64,000 nt of DNA from Actinokineospora baliensis. GTDB taxonomy: Bacteria; Actinomycetota; Actinomycetes; Mycobacteriales; Pseudonocardiaceae. A program made the position numbers and the translations under genes. Shown here piece by piece: positions 41,901 to 46,100 of this stretch; position 1 is the first letter of the stretch; each line of letters starts with the position of its first letter. Under the pieces are notes generated by a model. The model was given only the letters and a program-made list of their open reading frames with translations. It did no database searches and was not told where the DNA came from. The DNA lies in assembly GCF_016907695.1 (NCBI RefSeq), contig NZ_JAFBCK010000001.1, forward strand, positions 62,001-126,000, given 5' to 3'.

Positions 41901-43133
41901 CGAGACCGCGCCTCGCTTCCAGGCGGCGTGCGGGGTCGGCGTGTCGACGTGCAGTGTCTTGGGGAGGATGCCGTGCCGCAGGGCCAGCACCATCTTGATC
42001 ACGCCTGCGGCACCGGAGGCCGCCTGGGTGTGACCGATGTTGGATTTCAGCGACCCCAACCACAATGGCTCCGCACGCCCCTTGCCGTAGGTCGCCAGCA
42101 GGGCTTGGGCTTCGATCGGGTCACCGAGCCGGGTCCCCGTGCCGTGACCCTCCACTACGTCCACATCACACGGTGACAGTACAGCCGAAGCCAACGCGGC
42201 TTGGATGACCCGCTGCTGCGACGGCCCATTCGGCGCGGTCAAACCGTTCGACGCGCCGTCGGAGTTCACCGCTGACCCGCGTACGACCGCCAACACGTCG
42301 TAGCCCTTGGCCAGCGCATCGGACAGCTTGGTCACGACCAGCACGGCCACGCCCTCGGACCAGCCAGTGCCGTCCGCCGCCGCGGCGAAGGACTTGCAGC
42401 GGCCGTCCGCGGCCAACCCGTTCTGCCGGGCGAACTCGGCGAACACGGCCGTGGACGGGATGACCGTCACACCGCCGACCAGAGCCATGGAACACTCGTC
42501 GGCGCGCAGTGCCCGCATCGCCAGGTGCAAAGCGACAAGGCTGCTCGAACACGCCGTGTCGATGGTGACCGCGGGCCCTTCCAACCCGAGCGCGTAAGCG
42601 ACGCGGCCGGAGATCACACTGTTCGCGGTGCCGGTCAACGCGTGCCCCGCGACCTCCTCAGGCAACGGAACACCTGCGCCGTACCCGGAGTTGGACGCAC
42701 CCGCGTACACGCCGGTCGCGCTGCCCCGCAACGAATCCGGCGCGATGCCTGCCCGCTCCAACGCCTCCCAGCTCGCCTCTAGGAGCAGGCGCTGCTGCGG
42801 GTCCATCGCCAGCGCCTCACGGGGCGAGATGCCGAACAGCCCGGCGTCGAATCCACCGGCGTCGACGAAACCGCCCGCCCTGGCGTAGTCGACCTCGCTG
42901 ACCAGGTCCCAACCGCGGTCGCCCGGGAACCCGGTGATCCCGTCCCCGCCACGGTCGACCAGCCCCCACAGCTCGTCCGGCGAAGCCACCCCACCCGGTA
43001 GACGACAAGCCATGCCGACGATCGCGATGGGTTCGGCCGCAGCAGCGGTCAGGTCGTGGTTGCGCTTGCGCAGCCGCTCGGTCTCCTTCAGCGACGCCCG
43101 CAGCGCCTCGACGATCTGCTGCTCACGACTCAT
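21000..43133 (-). CDS. Type I modular PKS (gene C), five modules, 7377 residues
   Basis: Five-module polyketide synthase. ATG 43133 (MSREQQIVEALRASLKETE, a class 1 N-terminal docking coiled coil) is preferred to the in-frame GTG at 43145, because that GTG is part of the GTGGAG ribosome site. Modules by approximate residue: C1 KS 33-446, AT 537-845, KR core 999, ACP 1245-1318; C2 KS 1330-1738, AT 1835-2140, DH 2160-2415, ER 2555-2859, KR 2865, ACP 3102-3177; C3 KS 3194-3600, AT 3700, KR 4179, ACP 4432-4503; C4 KS 4519-4925, AT 5024, KR 5564, ACP 5805-5875; repeat linker 5877-5982; C5 KS 5984, AT 6495, KR 6972, ACP 7228-7303; docking to the end (LDTASDEEFLSLIDQELGR). All five ATs are malonyl-type. 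It begins 15 bases after the D stop (likely translational coupling), and a palindrome follows its own stop. Confidence 0.97.
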   Translation of the reverse strand: MSREQQIVEALRASLKETERLRKRNHDLTAAAAEPIAIVGMACRLPGGVASPDELWGLVDRGGDGITGFPGDRGWDLVSEVDYARAGGFVDAGGFDAGLFGISPREALAMDPQQRLLLEASWEALERAGIAPDSLRGSATGVYAGASNSGYGAGVPLPEEVAGHALTGTANSVISGRVAYALGLEGPAVTIDTACSSSLVALHLAMRALRADECSMALVGGVTVIPSTAVFAEFARQNGLAADGRCKSFAAAADGTGWSEGVAVLVVTKLSDALAKGYDVLAVVRGSAVNSDGASNGLTAPNGPSQQRVIQAALASAVLSPCDVDVVEGHGTGTRLGDPIEAQALLATYGKGRAEPLWLGSLKSNIGHTQAASGAAGVIKMVLALRHGILPKTLHVDTPTPHAAWKRGAVSLLTEARPWPSVDRPRRAAVSSFGISGTNAHVILEAYAAEPVEAPAVEEPVVVPLVLSARTEDALRAQAERLGQLDEPAVDVAWSLVSTRANLGERAVALTGDALSALAKGESAPGLIRGSAVDGDLVFLFTGQGSQRAGMGQELRVFPAFAEVFDDLHARLPFDDAAIDQTGNAQLALFALQVALFRLVESWGLRPDVLIGHSIGEVAAAHVAGILSLDDACTLVSARARLMQALPAGGAMLAVEAAESDIELPDDLDLAAVNSDRSLVVSGDRRIVQQFKDGIVEQGRRVKDLVVSHAFHSRLMDPMLDEFRQAIAGLSFNNPTIPVLNSSTGDPATAEYWVRQVRETVRFAEAVRGLDESTRYLELGPDGVLSALVGGVPTLRAGQDEPVTLMTAVARLHVTGVPVDWTAAVPRARRIALPVYPFQRSHYWLAPAVTEQSAVDGWRYRVDWTPVTFTAQPEDTPAVIVGPGASPATVIDLLRDPSTPPIWVLTRGAVSTGANDPVTDPAAAQLWGLGQVAALEHPDRWGGIIDVDADPDPARIAAIIAGGEDQIALRANGAYARRLVPAPANSGTPWRPNGTVLITGGTGAIGSHVARWLAGRGVDHLILTSRRGPDAPGAADLVQELAELGARAEVIACDVADRDALAGLLSAHEVTAAFHAAGVVASVPLDGTTVDEYTATVRAKADGATHLHELLPDAHLVLFGSIAGVWGSGGQAAYAAANAQLDAIAAHRRARGQRATCVSWGPWAGSGMLADTDAEDYLRRRGLTPMAPTRALAALGRALDADDTAVTVVDIDGPRFAAVFTSGRPSHLLPWSNNEVVAATAWDERCALDLVRAEVAAVLGYSGAVDAKKPFKDLGFDSLTAVELRDRIATATGQRLPASLVYDYPTATALADHLRRQARGESERVRTEVATRVDDPIVIIAMSCRFPGGADSPEALWELVSAGREVVDEFPTDRGWDLDALRSSSHSLRGAFLSDVADFDADLFGISPREATVLDPQQRLLLEATWEVFERAGIDPTSLRGQPVGVFAGTNGQDYAGVALASDALAGYLSTGITASVLSGRIAYSFGLEGPAVTVDTACSSSLVALHLAAKALRDGECSLAVASGVTVMATPGAFVEFTHQRGLAADGRCKPFAQAADGTSWGEGVGVLLVERLSDAVRNGHQVLAVVRGSAVNSDGASNGLTAPNGPSQQRVILSALAAAGLAPSEVDAVEAHGTGTVLGDPIEAQALLATYGQDRDTPLWLGSVKSNIGHTQAAAGVAGVIKVVQAMRHGVLPASLHIDEPTKHVDWSSGAVSLLTEPQPWSTGPRRAGVSSFGVSGTNAHVILESAPETEAVPAAGAGGSPWLLSAGSAAGLRDQAARLLDFLEANPEVDHEAVAHTLARGRAALAHRAVVPAGDLRALAEGGVQGSVVDGKLVYLFTGQGSQRAGMGEGLRVFPVFADVFDDIRARLPYDDSAIDQTGNAQLALFSLQVALYRLLESRGVRPDVLVGHSIGEVAAAHVAGILSLDDACTLVSARARLMQALPTGGAMLAVEAAEGEIELPEDLDLAAVNSDRSIVVSGDCRIVEQFECRIVEQNRRFKRLTVSHAFHSRLMDPMLDEFRQAIAGLSFTTPTTPLVSTSPGDPATAEYWVRQVRETVRFHQAITGLAGVGVFLELGPDGVLTALAQQALDVTAVPTLRAGKSEADTFERAVATLHVHGVPVDWPTRGPGVDLPTYAFQRTRFWAQPKPVAAGLDATTHPLLTGATSLGDGGHLFTGSLAADGWLADHVVHGRVVLPGTALVELALHAGATTGTPHLDELTIEVPLTLPASVQLAVASPNPDSTRAFTIHSRAGDTWTRHATGILSSTPTPRVTAFPETTDAVSLDGLYAALADAGLDYGPAFQGLQAVRRSADGLVVDVTAPVDIAGFGLHPALLDAVLHALALDSGDDTARVPFAWTGVALHATGAQHLRAHLTRTGADTVRVEVADQDGIPVATVESLTLRAATQIVDRSLDDALFTVDWAPVSVPADATVRDVVVPLPATVVDTLELVQAWIRHNPDPRLVLVGSGAVAAVAGDEISDLEGAASWGLVRAAQSEHPDRFVLVDAAADADLAGALALDEPQVAVRDGVVLAARLVRAQPGIVLPDEPWRLDVMTGGTLENLTAVPNPDRPLAPGEVRVDVRAAGINFRDVLIALGSYPERAIMGSEGAGVVIEVGDGVDLAVGDRVFGLFSGGFGPRTIVDRRLVAPIPETWSFTEAAAVPMAFLTAYYALVDLANVRAGEHVLVHAAAGGVGMAATQIARHLGAKVYGTASQSKWAATGLSDERLASSRDLGFAEKFRRVAGRWGFDVVLNSLAGEYIDASARLLGPGGRFIEMGKADVRSAQDFPDLRYQAFDLSEAGLDRLQAMLQELVVLFGQGALHLPPTRAWDIRDARTAFRHLGQGRHVGKNVFTLPRPLDSVLITGGTGVLGTELARHLAVRGVSKLVLVSRSGQANPELLADLDGTDVAVVACDISDPDALAEVIAAHKPTDVIHVAGVTDDALVTDLTPDRLNTVLGVKAGAAKNLAALDLESLTFYSSASATFGTPGQANYCAANAVLDALAHQLRARGTRTSSLAWGLWEQSSGITASLSSADRARLGSALSTAECLALFDRSREFAAPHLLPMRLDARSQHTLLRGLGSTARRRPQASTLTSDNALDLVREQVAAVLGYNSADVVDPRRAFRDLGFDSLTSVELRNRVNAATGLRLPPTVVFDHPTPTALAALIAADKPAAKKVSVRATEVGADDIVIVGMACRYPGGVSSPEDLWDLVASGVDAIGEFPRDRGWDLEALHDPDPERLGTTYTRSGGFLSDAAGFDAGLFGVSPREATAMDPQQRLLLETTWEAFERAGIDPMSLRGSRSGVFMGVATSLYGLDSGPSEGHSLTGIATSVASGRLAYTFGLEGPALTVDTACSSSLVALHLAVQALRNGECTLALAGGATVMATPGIFTEFSRQKGLSVDGRCRSFAAGADGTGWGEGAGVLVVEKRSDAIANGHEILAVVRGTAVNSDGASNGLTAPNGPSQQRVIEAALAVGGLVPSDVDLLEAHGTGTVLGDPIEAQALLATYGQDRVEPLWLGSVKSNIGHTQSAAGVAGVIKVVEALRRGVLPRTLHADEPTPHVDWSAGAVSLLTESRPWPSVDRPRRAGVSSFGVSGTNAHVIIEHEPTSPAPVTRPATVAVPWVLSAASDGALRDQAARLADHTADLAPVDVGLSLVTARADLDHRLVVVGDSADALRAALVDAPGRVIARGRVAFLFTGQGSQRAGMGQELRVFPAFAEAFDDLRARLPFDDAAIDQTGNAQLALFAVEVALFRLLESWGIRPDVLVGHSIGEVAAAHVAGILSLDDACTLVSARARLMQALPAGGAMLAIEAAESEIELPEGLDLAAVNSDRSIVVSGDCGIVEQFECRIVEQNRRVKRLTVSHAFHSRLMDPMLDEFRQVVAGLSFNNPTIPLLNSSPGDPATAEYWVRQVRETVRFADAVRESRATTFVEVGPGGVLSALVHHILDDAVTAPALRTDEVPSLLRAVGAAWTRGVEVDWAAVFAHWGGQRVPLPTYAFQRSRYWLAPAKRAESTEDWRYRVDWEPVSDGAPAAGKWAVRGAQDVADALRSAGVAVVDEVADADGLVVEVDAPGLMSVVASAKVPVWAITRGGLAAAEVSAVGRVAALELPRAWGGSVDLPEGVDARIAGVLGGVEDQVVVRSSGTSARRLRRAPLGVRGSWTAAGPVMVTGGTGALGLEVARWLVTRGATEVVLVSRSGGSAPDLGVPVHVVRCDIADQDAVAEVLRAHPVSTIVHAAGVDTHTPLIGADETAYAEVTRAKVDGARILHELAPDAHLIFFSSIAGVWGSSGQAAYAAGNAYLDALAEHRARLGLPATSIAWGPWASVGMATGDTGVYLRRRGLTPLAPARALSALGDALDHGDTTVVIADVDWARFTAAFTSVRPSPLLAGFHESDAAPVSTTWATDLAALSTQERSATALTLVRSHAAAALGHTDPSAIEPDKPFKELGFDSLAAVDLRNRLTEATALTIPATAVFDHPTARALADRLIASLPTAVTASAEPIEGPRREVDDPVVIVGMACRYPGGVNSPEDLWDLVTGGVDAIGDFPGDRGWDLAGDVSYARRGGFVDTATRFDADLFSISPREALAMDPQQRLVLETAWEAFERAGLDPLSLRGSATGVFVGASNSGYGVGAELPAEVEGHLLTGTANSVMSGRIAYTLGLEGPAVTVDTACSSSLVALHWAIRALRDGECDLALAGGVTVIPSPAVFAEFATQGGLAADGRCKAFASAADGTGWSEGVGVLVVERLSDAIRNGHRVLAVVRGSAVNSDGASNGLTAPNGPSQQRVIRAALASGGLNASDVDAVDGHGTGTRLGDPIEAEALLATYGQDRSAPLWLGSLKSNLGHTQAASGVGGVIKMVLALRHGVLPRTLHVDSPSHHVAWGSGAVSLLAQSRPWPEVDRPRRAAVSSFGVSGTNAHTILEEYPAAADPVEADGASLPWLISGRSASALLAQAERMRDFAGRYPDAVVARALAAGRADLSHRAVVNGRAALDALIADQPAAGLVRGVAGEGRVAFLFTGQGSQRFAMGDGLRSFPVFAAVVDAIRARVPFDESAIDETGNAQPALFALQVGLFRLLESWGVRPDVLIGHSIGEVAAAHVAGILSLDDACTLVAARARLMQALPAGGAMLAIEAAESEIELPEGLDLAAVNSDRSIVVSGDCRIVEQFECRIGEQHRRVKRLTVSHAFHSRLMAPMLGEFARVAQALEYRRPEIPLVPTATGDMATPEYWVRQVRETVRFADAVRAVDADGVRTWLELGPDGVLSAVVPQIVTATAVPTLRAGRDDVESAVDAVATLHVRGGEVDWSAIFGRAVPIDLPTYAFQRERYWLEPAAPVADDSFWAAVEAGEVVASDELNAVLPQLTALRRDHREQSTVDSWRYRVEWRPVSESARPVSGAWLVVTPDGAVPTDIRDALTDVEIIPARVDALPQVDGLVGVLVLAPVEDVLRVVQADLSAPLWCVTRAAVAVDGGQSDPVQARVWGLGRVAAVEVPGRWGGVVDVPSELVGRAARRFASVLGGAESEVVVRASGVFGRRLRRAPVAARGEWVPDGPVLVTGGTGALGAEVARWLVDRGATELVLVSRRGPDAPGVAELVASLDAEVHVVACDVADRAAVARLLAEHPVRAVFHAAGIVDDGVLDALDEARFDAVLRSKSARWLDELADSATTFVVFSSLAGVIGSAGQGNYAAANAELDALIEARVARGRPGLAVAWGPWAGAGMAADVATRLRRGGLRPLAPHRALAAMATALAAGDTCVTIADVDWPRFTATGPLLADFPTRQPTREPVRDLLDLVVTHTAAVLGHPTVDPDRAFRDLGIDSLTALELRNSLSTAVDLPLPASVVFDYPTPVAVANHLRSLLVHNPTAHPQPSATPSPDAPTSINWSGAAPQGGWGVASRARGHEGAGVGVGARAGVGAGGRVGVDVGASGRVGAGVGVGAGGRLGVGVGVGGRVGGRPVERVGVGGESGGVVAVVGMACRFPGGGEGAEGLWRVVRDGVDGVGAFPGDRGWDLEGLFHDDPERGGTSYARVGGFLDTATEFDAGLFGISPREAVAMDPQQRLMLETSWAAFEDAGIDPRGVKGSRTGVFAGTNGQDYPALLLANRPDLEGHLGTGNAASVLSGRIAYAFGLEGPALTVDTACSSSLVALHLAVKALRGGECDMALAGGVTVMSTPGAFIEFSRQRGLAPDGRCKAFADGADGTGWGEGVGVLVVMRLADAIEAGHQVLALVKGSAVNSDGASNGLTAPNGPSQQRVIQAALADAGLAASDVDVVEAHGTGTALGDPIEAQALLNTYGQDRDTPLWIGSVKSNIGHTQAAAGVAGIIKVIQAMRHETLPRTLHVDRPSAQVDWTAGSVALLTESRPWPADRPRRAGVSAFGVSGTNAHVIIEAYPTARSTETPIDEPTPFVLSAASEVALRGQAEALLDVEPTLDIAAALLGRALLPHRAVVFAADRAEFAERVRAVADGRGLVGEAGRGGLAFLFTGQGSQRAGMGDQLRVFPTFARTFDDIRERLPFNDKEIDKTVNAQAAIFALQVSLYRLIESWVATPEVLIGHSIGEVAAAHVTGILSLDDACALVAARGRLMQALPEGGAMLAVEADQDEIILPAGVDLAAVNGPRSLVVSGDEPAVAELAAQWAAEGRRVKRLTVSHAFHSHRMDPMLPDFRAVVERLAVGAGEQSLISTVHHQADPGTADYWVRQVREPVRFTDAVAEARERGITRFLELGPDGVLTALVDGAVPTLRAGRDERETLLEAVGRLHVAGVPVDWRPLVAGGRRAPLPTYAFDRQRFWPIEPVRSRLDGLTYAATWTPVAAPATKLTGTWAVLGDDIHDIAGLLKGAGATVVQEETADTTGVISLGGLNDTIDLLRRDGAPIWCVTTDAVADPEQAQVWGLGRVAALEHPNRWGGLVDGTGPGLIAALAGVGEDQVTVLGGEVLARRLTRTRLTPSRTWRPTGPVLVTGGTGALGVEVARWLVERGATELVLVSRSGPDAPGAAELAASLDARVHLVACDLGDRDAVARLLADHPVTAIVHAAGVPGVAPLAGLDANTVADTLRAKVNGALHLDELSTVDTFVLFSSIAGVWGSGGQAAYAAANAALDAIAARRHAEGKPVTAVAWGPWAGAGMAAGSADYLGKRGLTPLDPAVALDALGAALDAGVPAVTVADVDWPRFADAFHTARPGTLFTDLLPAPEPVAESDLGARLSGLPEAEQEAALLALVTTAVAEVLGYQGGVDPNRAFRDLGFDSLTAVELRGRLVTATGLALPASLAFDYPTSAELARHLRAELGPVTGVDALLAELDAVESAFSGAAPDGLTRIKLAVRLRSFLARWDGGGTDTDQVDDLDTASDEEFLSLIDQELGR
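21225..25185 (-). other. Module C5: KS-AT(malonyl)-KR(A1)-ACP, then C-terminal docking
   Basis: Adds a malonyl unit and reduces it to a hydroxyl. AT: GHSIGE (about 23410-23435) and HAFHS (about 23120-23140). [10 protein letters not shown] (about 22190-22225) and [16 protein letters not shown]1-like. The AT differs from the other C and D copies: it reads EPAVAELAAQWAAEGRR with ordinary codons where they have the rare-codon patch, and NGPRS for NSDRS. The first quarter of the KS (down to about 24760) is unusually rich in GGG and GTG codons. The docking region (about 21003-21225) has a helical part and the acidic LDTASDEEFL tail, which pairs by type with gene B's N-terminus. Confidence 0.92.
25190..25440 (-). 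repeat. Low-complexity repeat encoding a Gly/Val/Arg linker between ACP C4 and KS C5
   Basis: The plus strand is a C-rich array of CCCACA, CCCACG and CGCCCGCCCGCACCCA units; the coding strand reads GGGTGTGGGTGTGGG and similar. Translated, it gives about four loose copies of an 11-12 residue unit such as [22 protein letters not shown] and [12 protein letters not shown], following a Pro/Ser/Thr-rich stretch after the ACP. Inter-module linkers at the other ACP-KS joints here are about 15-30 residues with no such repeat; this one is about 105. The frame stays open and the KS motif GMACRFPGG follows directly. Slippage expansion is the simplest origin; a flexible tether is a possible effect. Confidence 0.85.
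25510..29580 (-). other. Module C4: KS-AT(malonyl)-KR(B-type)-ACP
   Basis: The only DH-less module here with a B-type KR: AGIVDDGVL supplies the Asp pair of the LDD motif, and SSLAGVIGSAGQGNY lacks the A-type Trp, so a hydroxyl of opposite (D) configuration is inferred. Tyr, Ser and Asn are intact, and the tail AWGPWAGAGMAA resembles A-type KRs, suggesting a chimera. AT: GHSIGE (about 27815-27835) and HAFHS (about 27530-27545). A dimerisation-like helix (FWAAVEAGEVVASDELNAVL) lies at about 26960-27090. The ACP Ser is in GIDSLTAL. A dehydratase is absent, so the hydroxyl should remain. Confidence 0.9.
27571..27645 (-). repeat. AT-rich rare-codon patch, copy in AT of C4
   Basis: Encodes [19 protein letters not shown]; both 24-base units are present, with a few changes (GGT for GTT, CAT for AAC). 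The segment after HAFHS is GC-rich (RVAQALEYRRPEIPLV), so the inverted partner is absent. Confidence 0.88.
29625..33555 (-). other. Module C3: KS-AT(malonyl)-KR(A1)-ACP
   Basis: Adds a malonyl unit and reduces it to a hydroxyl. AT: GHSIGE (about 31790-31815) and HAFHS (about 31510-31525). [10 protein letters not shown] (about 30580-30605) and [16 protein letters not shown]1-like; the catalytic Asn stands in AYAAGNAYLD. The non-catalytic KR half is short and rich in Val/Ala. The ACP has GFDSLAAV. No dimerisation helix precedes the KR. Confidence 0.92.
31549..31623 (-). repeat. AT-rich rare-codon patch, copy in AT of C3
   Basis: Complete copy ([15 protein letters not shown]). The inverted partner lies at 31431-31452 and pairs with 31577-31598 at about 20 of 22 positions; HAFHS is encoded between the arms. 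Confidence 0.9.
33605..39145 (-). other. Module C2: KS-AT(malonyl)-DH-ER-KR-ACP
   Basis: Fully reducing module giving an unbranched methylene unit. AT: GHSIGE (about 37385-37410) and HAFHS (about 37100-37115). DH: HVVHGRVVLP (about 36540-36575) and HPALLDAVLH (about 36110-36140). [15 protein letters not shown] (about 35040-35075), with Tyr in LGSYPE, irrelevant for stereochemistry here because malonyl gives no branch. [19 protein letters not shown] and SSASATFGTPGQANY, B-type-like, matching a partner DH. The KS has VLDPQQR for the usual AMDPQQR. Confidence 0.93.
37141..37215 (-). repeat. AT-rich rare-codon patch, copy in AT of C2
   Basis: Complete copy ([18 protein letters not shown]). The region after HAFHS is only a decayed match to the inverted partner (about 37017-37053, GC-enriched), so the pair is broken here. 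Confidence 0.9.
39180..43040 (-). other. Module C1: KS-AT(malonyl)-KR(A1)-ACP
   Basis: Entry module of gene C, adding a malonyl unit reduced to a hydroxyl. [11 protein letters not shown] start, DTACSSS, EGHGTGT. AT: GHSIGE (about 41285-41310) and HAFHS (about 41000-41015). KR: TGGTGAIG (about 40120-40150) and [16 protein letters not shown]; the first Ser of the usual FSS is Gly, but the catalytic second Ser, the Tyr and the Asn remain, so A1 activity is expected. The ACP has GFDSLTAV. Confidence 0.92.
41041..41113 (-). repeat. AT-rich rare-codon patch, copy in AT of C1
   Basis: Diverged copy encoding RRIVQQFKDGIVEQGRR; the second unit is partly replaced. An inverted partner at 40920-40941 still matches about 18 of 22 positions. 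Confidence 0.8.
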
Positions 43134-43139
43134 GCTGGG

Positions 43140-43143
43140 CTCC
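43140..43143 (-). promoter_or_regulatory. Ribosome binding site of gene C
   Basis: GGAG (in GTGGAG) on the minus strand, 6 bases before ATG 43133 and inside the 15-base D-C gap. The tight spacing points to translational coupling of C to D. Confidence 0.75.
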
Positions 43144-43148
43144 ACGGA

Positions 43149-46100
43149 TCACGTGCCGGGGTTGTCGAAGGCCGACTGGATGAGGGCGTCGACGTCCATC
43201 AGGTCAATATCGTTCGCACTGTCCGATTCGACATCTTCGTCCACAGTGGACGAGTCCGCGGCGCGCAGCAGTTCGAGGACCCCGGCGGCGCGGAGTCGCT
43301 CAATGGGCAGTTCGGCCAGTGCACGGCGGATCTCGGCTTCATCGGGATCGGTCGCCAGTTCTTCGGCCAGGTGCGCGGCGAGGGCGACCGGGGTCGGGTG
43401 GTCGAAGACCAGCGCGGTCGGGAGGTCGAGTCCGGTGCTTTCGGCGAGGCCCGCGCGCAGGCGTACCGCGGCGAGCGAGTCGAAACCGAGGTCGGCGAAG
43501 GAGGCTCGGGCCGGGACGGCGGCGGTGCCGGTGTGGCCGAGCACTTCGGCGGCGGTGCGGCGCACGAGGTCGAGCAGGGTGCGGTCGCGTTCGGCGGGTG
43601 TGGCGGTGGCCAGGCGTGCCGCGAAGTCGGTTCGGCCCGTTTCGGTTGCGGTGAACTGGAAAGCGGCGAGCAGAGGGCTGGGACGGGCGGCCGTGAAGGT
43701 GGGCAGGAACCGGTCCCAGTCGACGTCGGCGATGACGACGTGTGTCTCGTCCGCGGCGAGTGCGGCGCCGAGGGCGGCGACGGCCCGCGCGGGCGCCATC
43801 GGATTCAGGCCGCGTTCCCGCAGGTACGACTCGGCTTCGCCTGCGGCCAGGCCACCATCGGCCCACGGTCCCCAGGACACCGCGGTGGCTTTGCGGCCCT
43901 GGAGGCGGCGGCGGGCCGCGAGCGCGTCGAGGGCGGCGTTGGCGGCGGCGTACGCGGCCTGACCACCGCTACCCCACACGCCCGCGATGGACGAGAACAG
44001 CACGAGGTGCGCGTCGGGCAGGAGCTCGTCGAGGTGCCGGGCGCCGTCGACCTTGGCGCGCTGGGTGGCGGCGAGCTCGTCGAGTTCGGTGATCGCGGTG
44101 GTGCCCGCGACCCCGGCCGCGTGCACAACGACGGTCGGGCGGTACTCGGCGACCAGGGCGGCGAGCGCGTCCCGGTCTGCGGCGTCGCAGGCCACGACGT
44201 CGACCCGCACGCCGAGTTGGGCGACCAGCGCCGCAACCCCGGGGGCATCGGGGCCGCGGCGGCTGGTCAGCACCAGGTGGGTGGCGCCGAGGCGGACCAG
44301 CCAGCGGGCGACGTGCCCGCCGAGCGCGCCGGTGCCGCCGGTGATGAGGACCGGACCGTCCGGGGTCCAGCGGGTGCCGGGCGACTCCGGTGCGCGGACC
44401 AGCCTGCGGGCGAGGACCCGGCCGTCGCGCAGGACGAGTTGGTCCTCGCCGCCCGCCAGGGGAAGCGCGGTGGGGTCGCCGTCGACGTCGATCAGGCCGC
44501 CCCAGCGCCGCTCCAGCGCGGCGACCCGACCCAGGCCCCAGACCCGCGCCTGGTCTGGGTCGGTCTGGACACCCCGGGTGACGGCCCAGACGGGGGCGAG
44601 GGGGTTGGCCTTGAGCACCCGCAGGACGTTCTCCGCGCTGTCGGGCAGGACGAGGACGCCGTCGGCCGGGGTGGTGGCGAGGTCGTCGACGGTGGTCTCG
44701 GTGACGTCGGCGGTCTTGCGGAGGGCTTCGACGATCCCGGGTTCGCCGCTGCCGACGACCAGCCAGTGCCCGGTGGCCGGTTCGGGTGTGACCTCGGCCC
44801 AGTCGACCCGGTACCGCCAGCTGTCCACCGCGGTGGGTTCACCGGTGAGCCAGAAGTGGGTGCGGTCGAACGGGTAGGTCGGCAGGGCGGCGCGGGGTCC
44901 GTCGCCGAGGACGGCGGTCCAGTCGACCGCGACCCCGCGCACGTGCGCGGCGGCCAGGGCGGTGATCGCCGAGGTCGGTTCGTCGTGACCGGATCGCAGC
45001 AGCGGCGTGCCGGTACCCACCATCGCCGACAGCACCCCGTCCGGCCCGAGCTCCAGGAAGGTCGCGTCGGCTAGCCCCCGTACGGCGTCGGCGAACCGCA
45101 CGGTCTCCCGGACCTGCCGCACCCAGTACTCAGCCGTCGCCGGGTCCCCGGTTGAGCTGGTCACCATTCGGATTGTCGGCGTGGTGAACGACAGCCCCGC
45201 GATCGCCCGCCGGAACTCGTCGAGCATGGGGTCCATCAGGCGGCTGTGGAACGCGTGCGACACCGTCAGCCGCTTGAACCGCCGGTTTTGTTCAACAATC
45301 CTACATTCGAACTGTTCAACAATTCTACAATCTCCAGATGCCACAATCGAACGATCCGAGTTCACCGCAGCCAAGTCCAAGCCCTCGGGGAGCTCGATCT
45401 CGGACTCGGCGGCCTCGATCGCCAGCATGGCGCCACCGGCGGGAAGGGCCTGCATCAATCGAGCCCGCGCGGAGACCAGGGTGCAGGCGTCGTCCAGGGA
45501 CAGGATCCCGGCAACGTGGGCAGCGGCGACCTCCCCGATGGAGTGACCGACCACGACGTCGGGGTTGACGCCCCAAGACTCCAACAGGCGGAACAGGGCG
45601 ACCTGCAGTGCGAACAGAGCCGGTTGGGCATTGCCGGTCTCGTCGATCGCGGAGTCGTCGAAGGAGAGCCGGGCGCGGATCTCGTCGAATGCCTCGGCGA
45701 ACGCGGGGAACACCCGGAGCGCTTGCCCCATGCCCGCACGCTGCGAACCCTGACCGGTGAACAGGTAGACCAACCGCCCAGGGCCCGCGATGCCGGTGGC
45801 CACCGGGGCCGATCGCGGGTCGAGCAGAACCGCGCGGTGCGGTAAGTCGGCGCGGGTGGCAACCAGGGCCCTCGCCACGTCGATCTGTGGTTCGTCAACG
45901 GTTCGGATCGCCGCGATCTGGGCTTCCAGTGCCGCTGGGCTGCCCGCCGACACGACCAGCGGCACCACCGGCGGCGTCGGAGTGACCGGTCGTGGCGGCA
46001 TGACCTGGGCGGGCGCTTCCTCGATGATCGTGTGCACGTTCGTGCCGCTGACGCCGAACGAGGAGATGCCCGCCCGCCGGGGTCGATCGCCGCGGGGCCA

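Noticed and set aside
43134..43145. GTG 43145 as start of gene C
   Set aside because: This GTG is part of the GTGGAG ribosome site for ATG 43133, which begins exactly at the docking motif.
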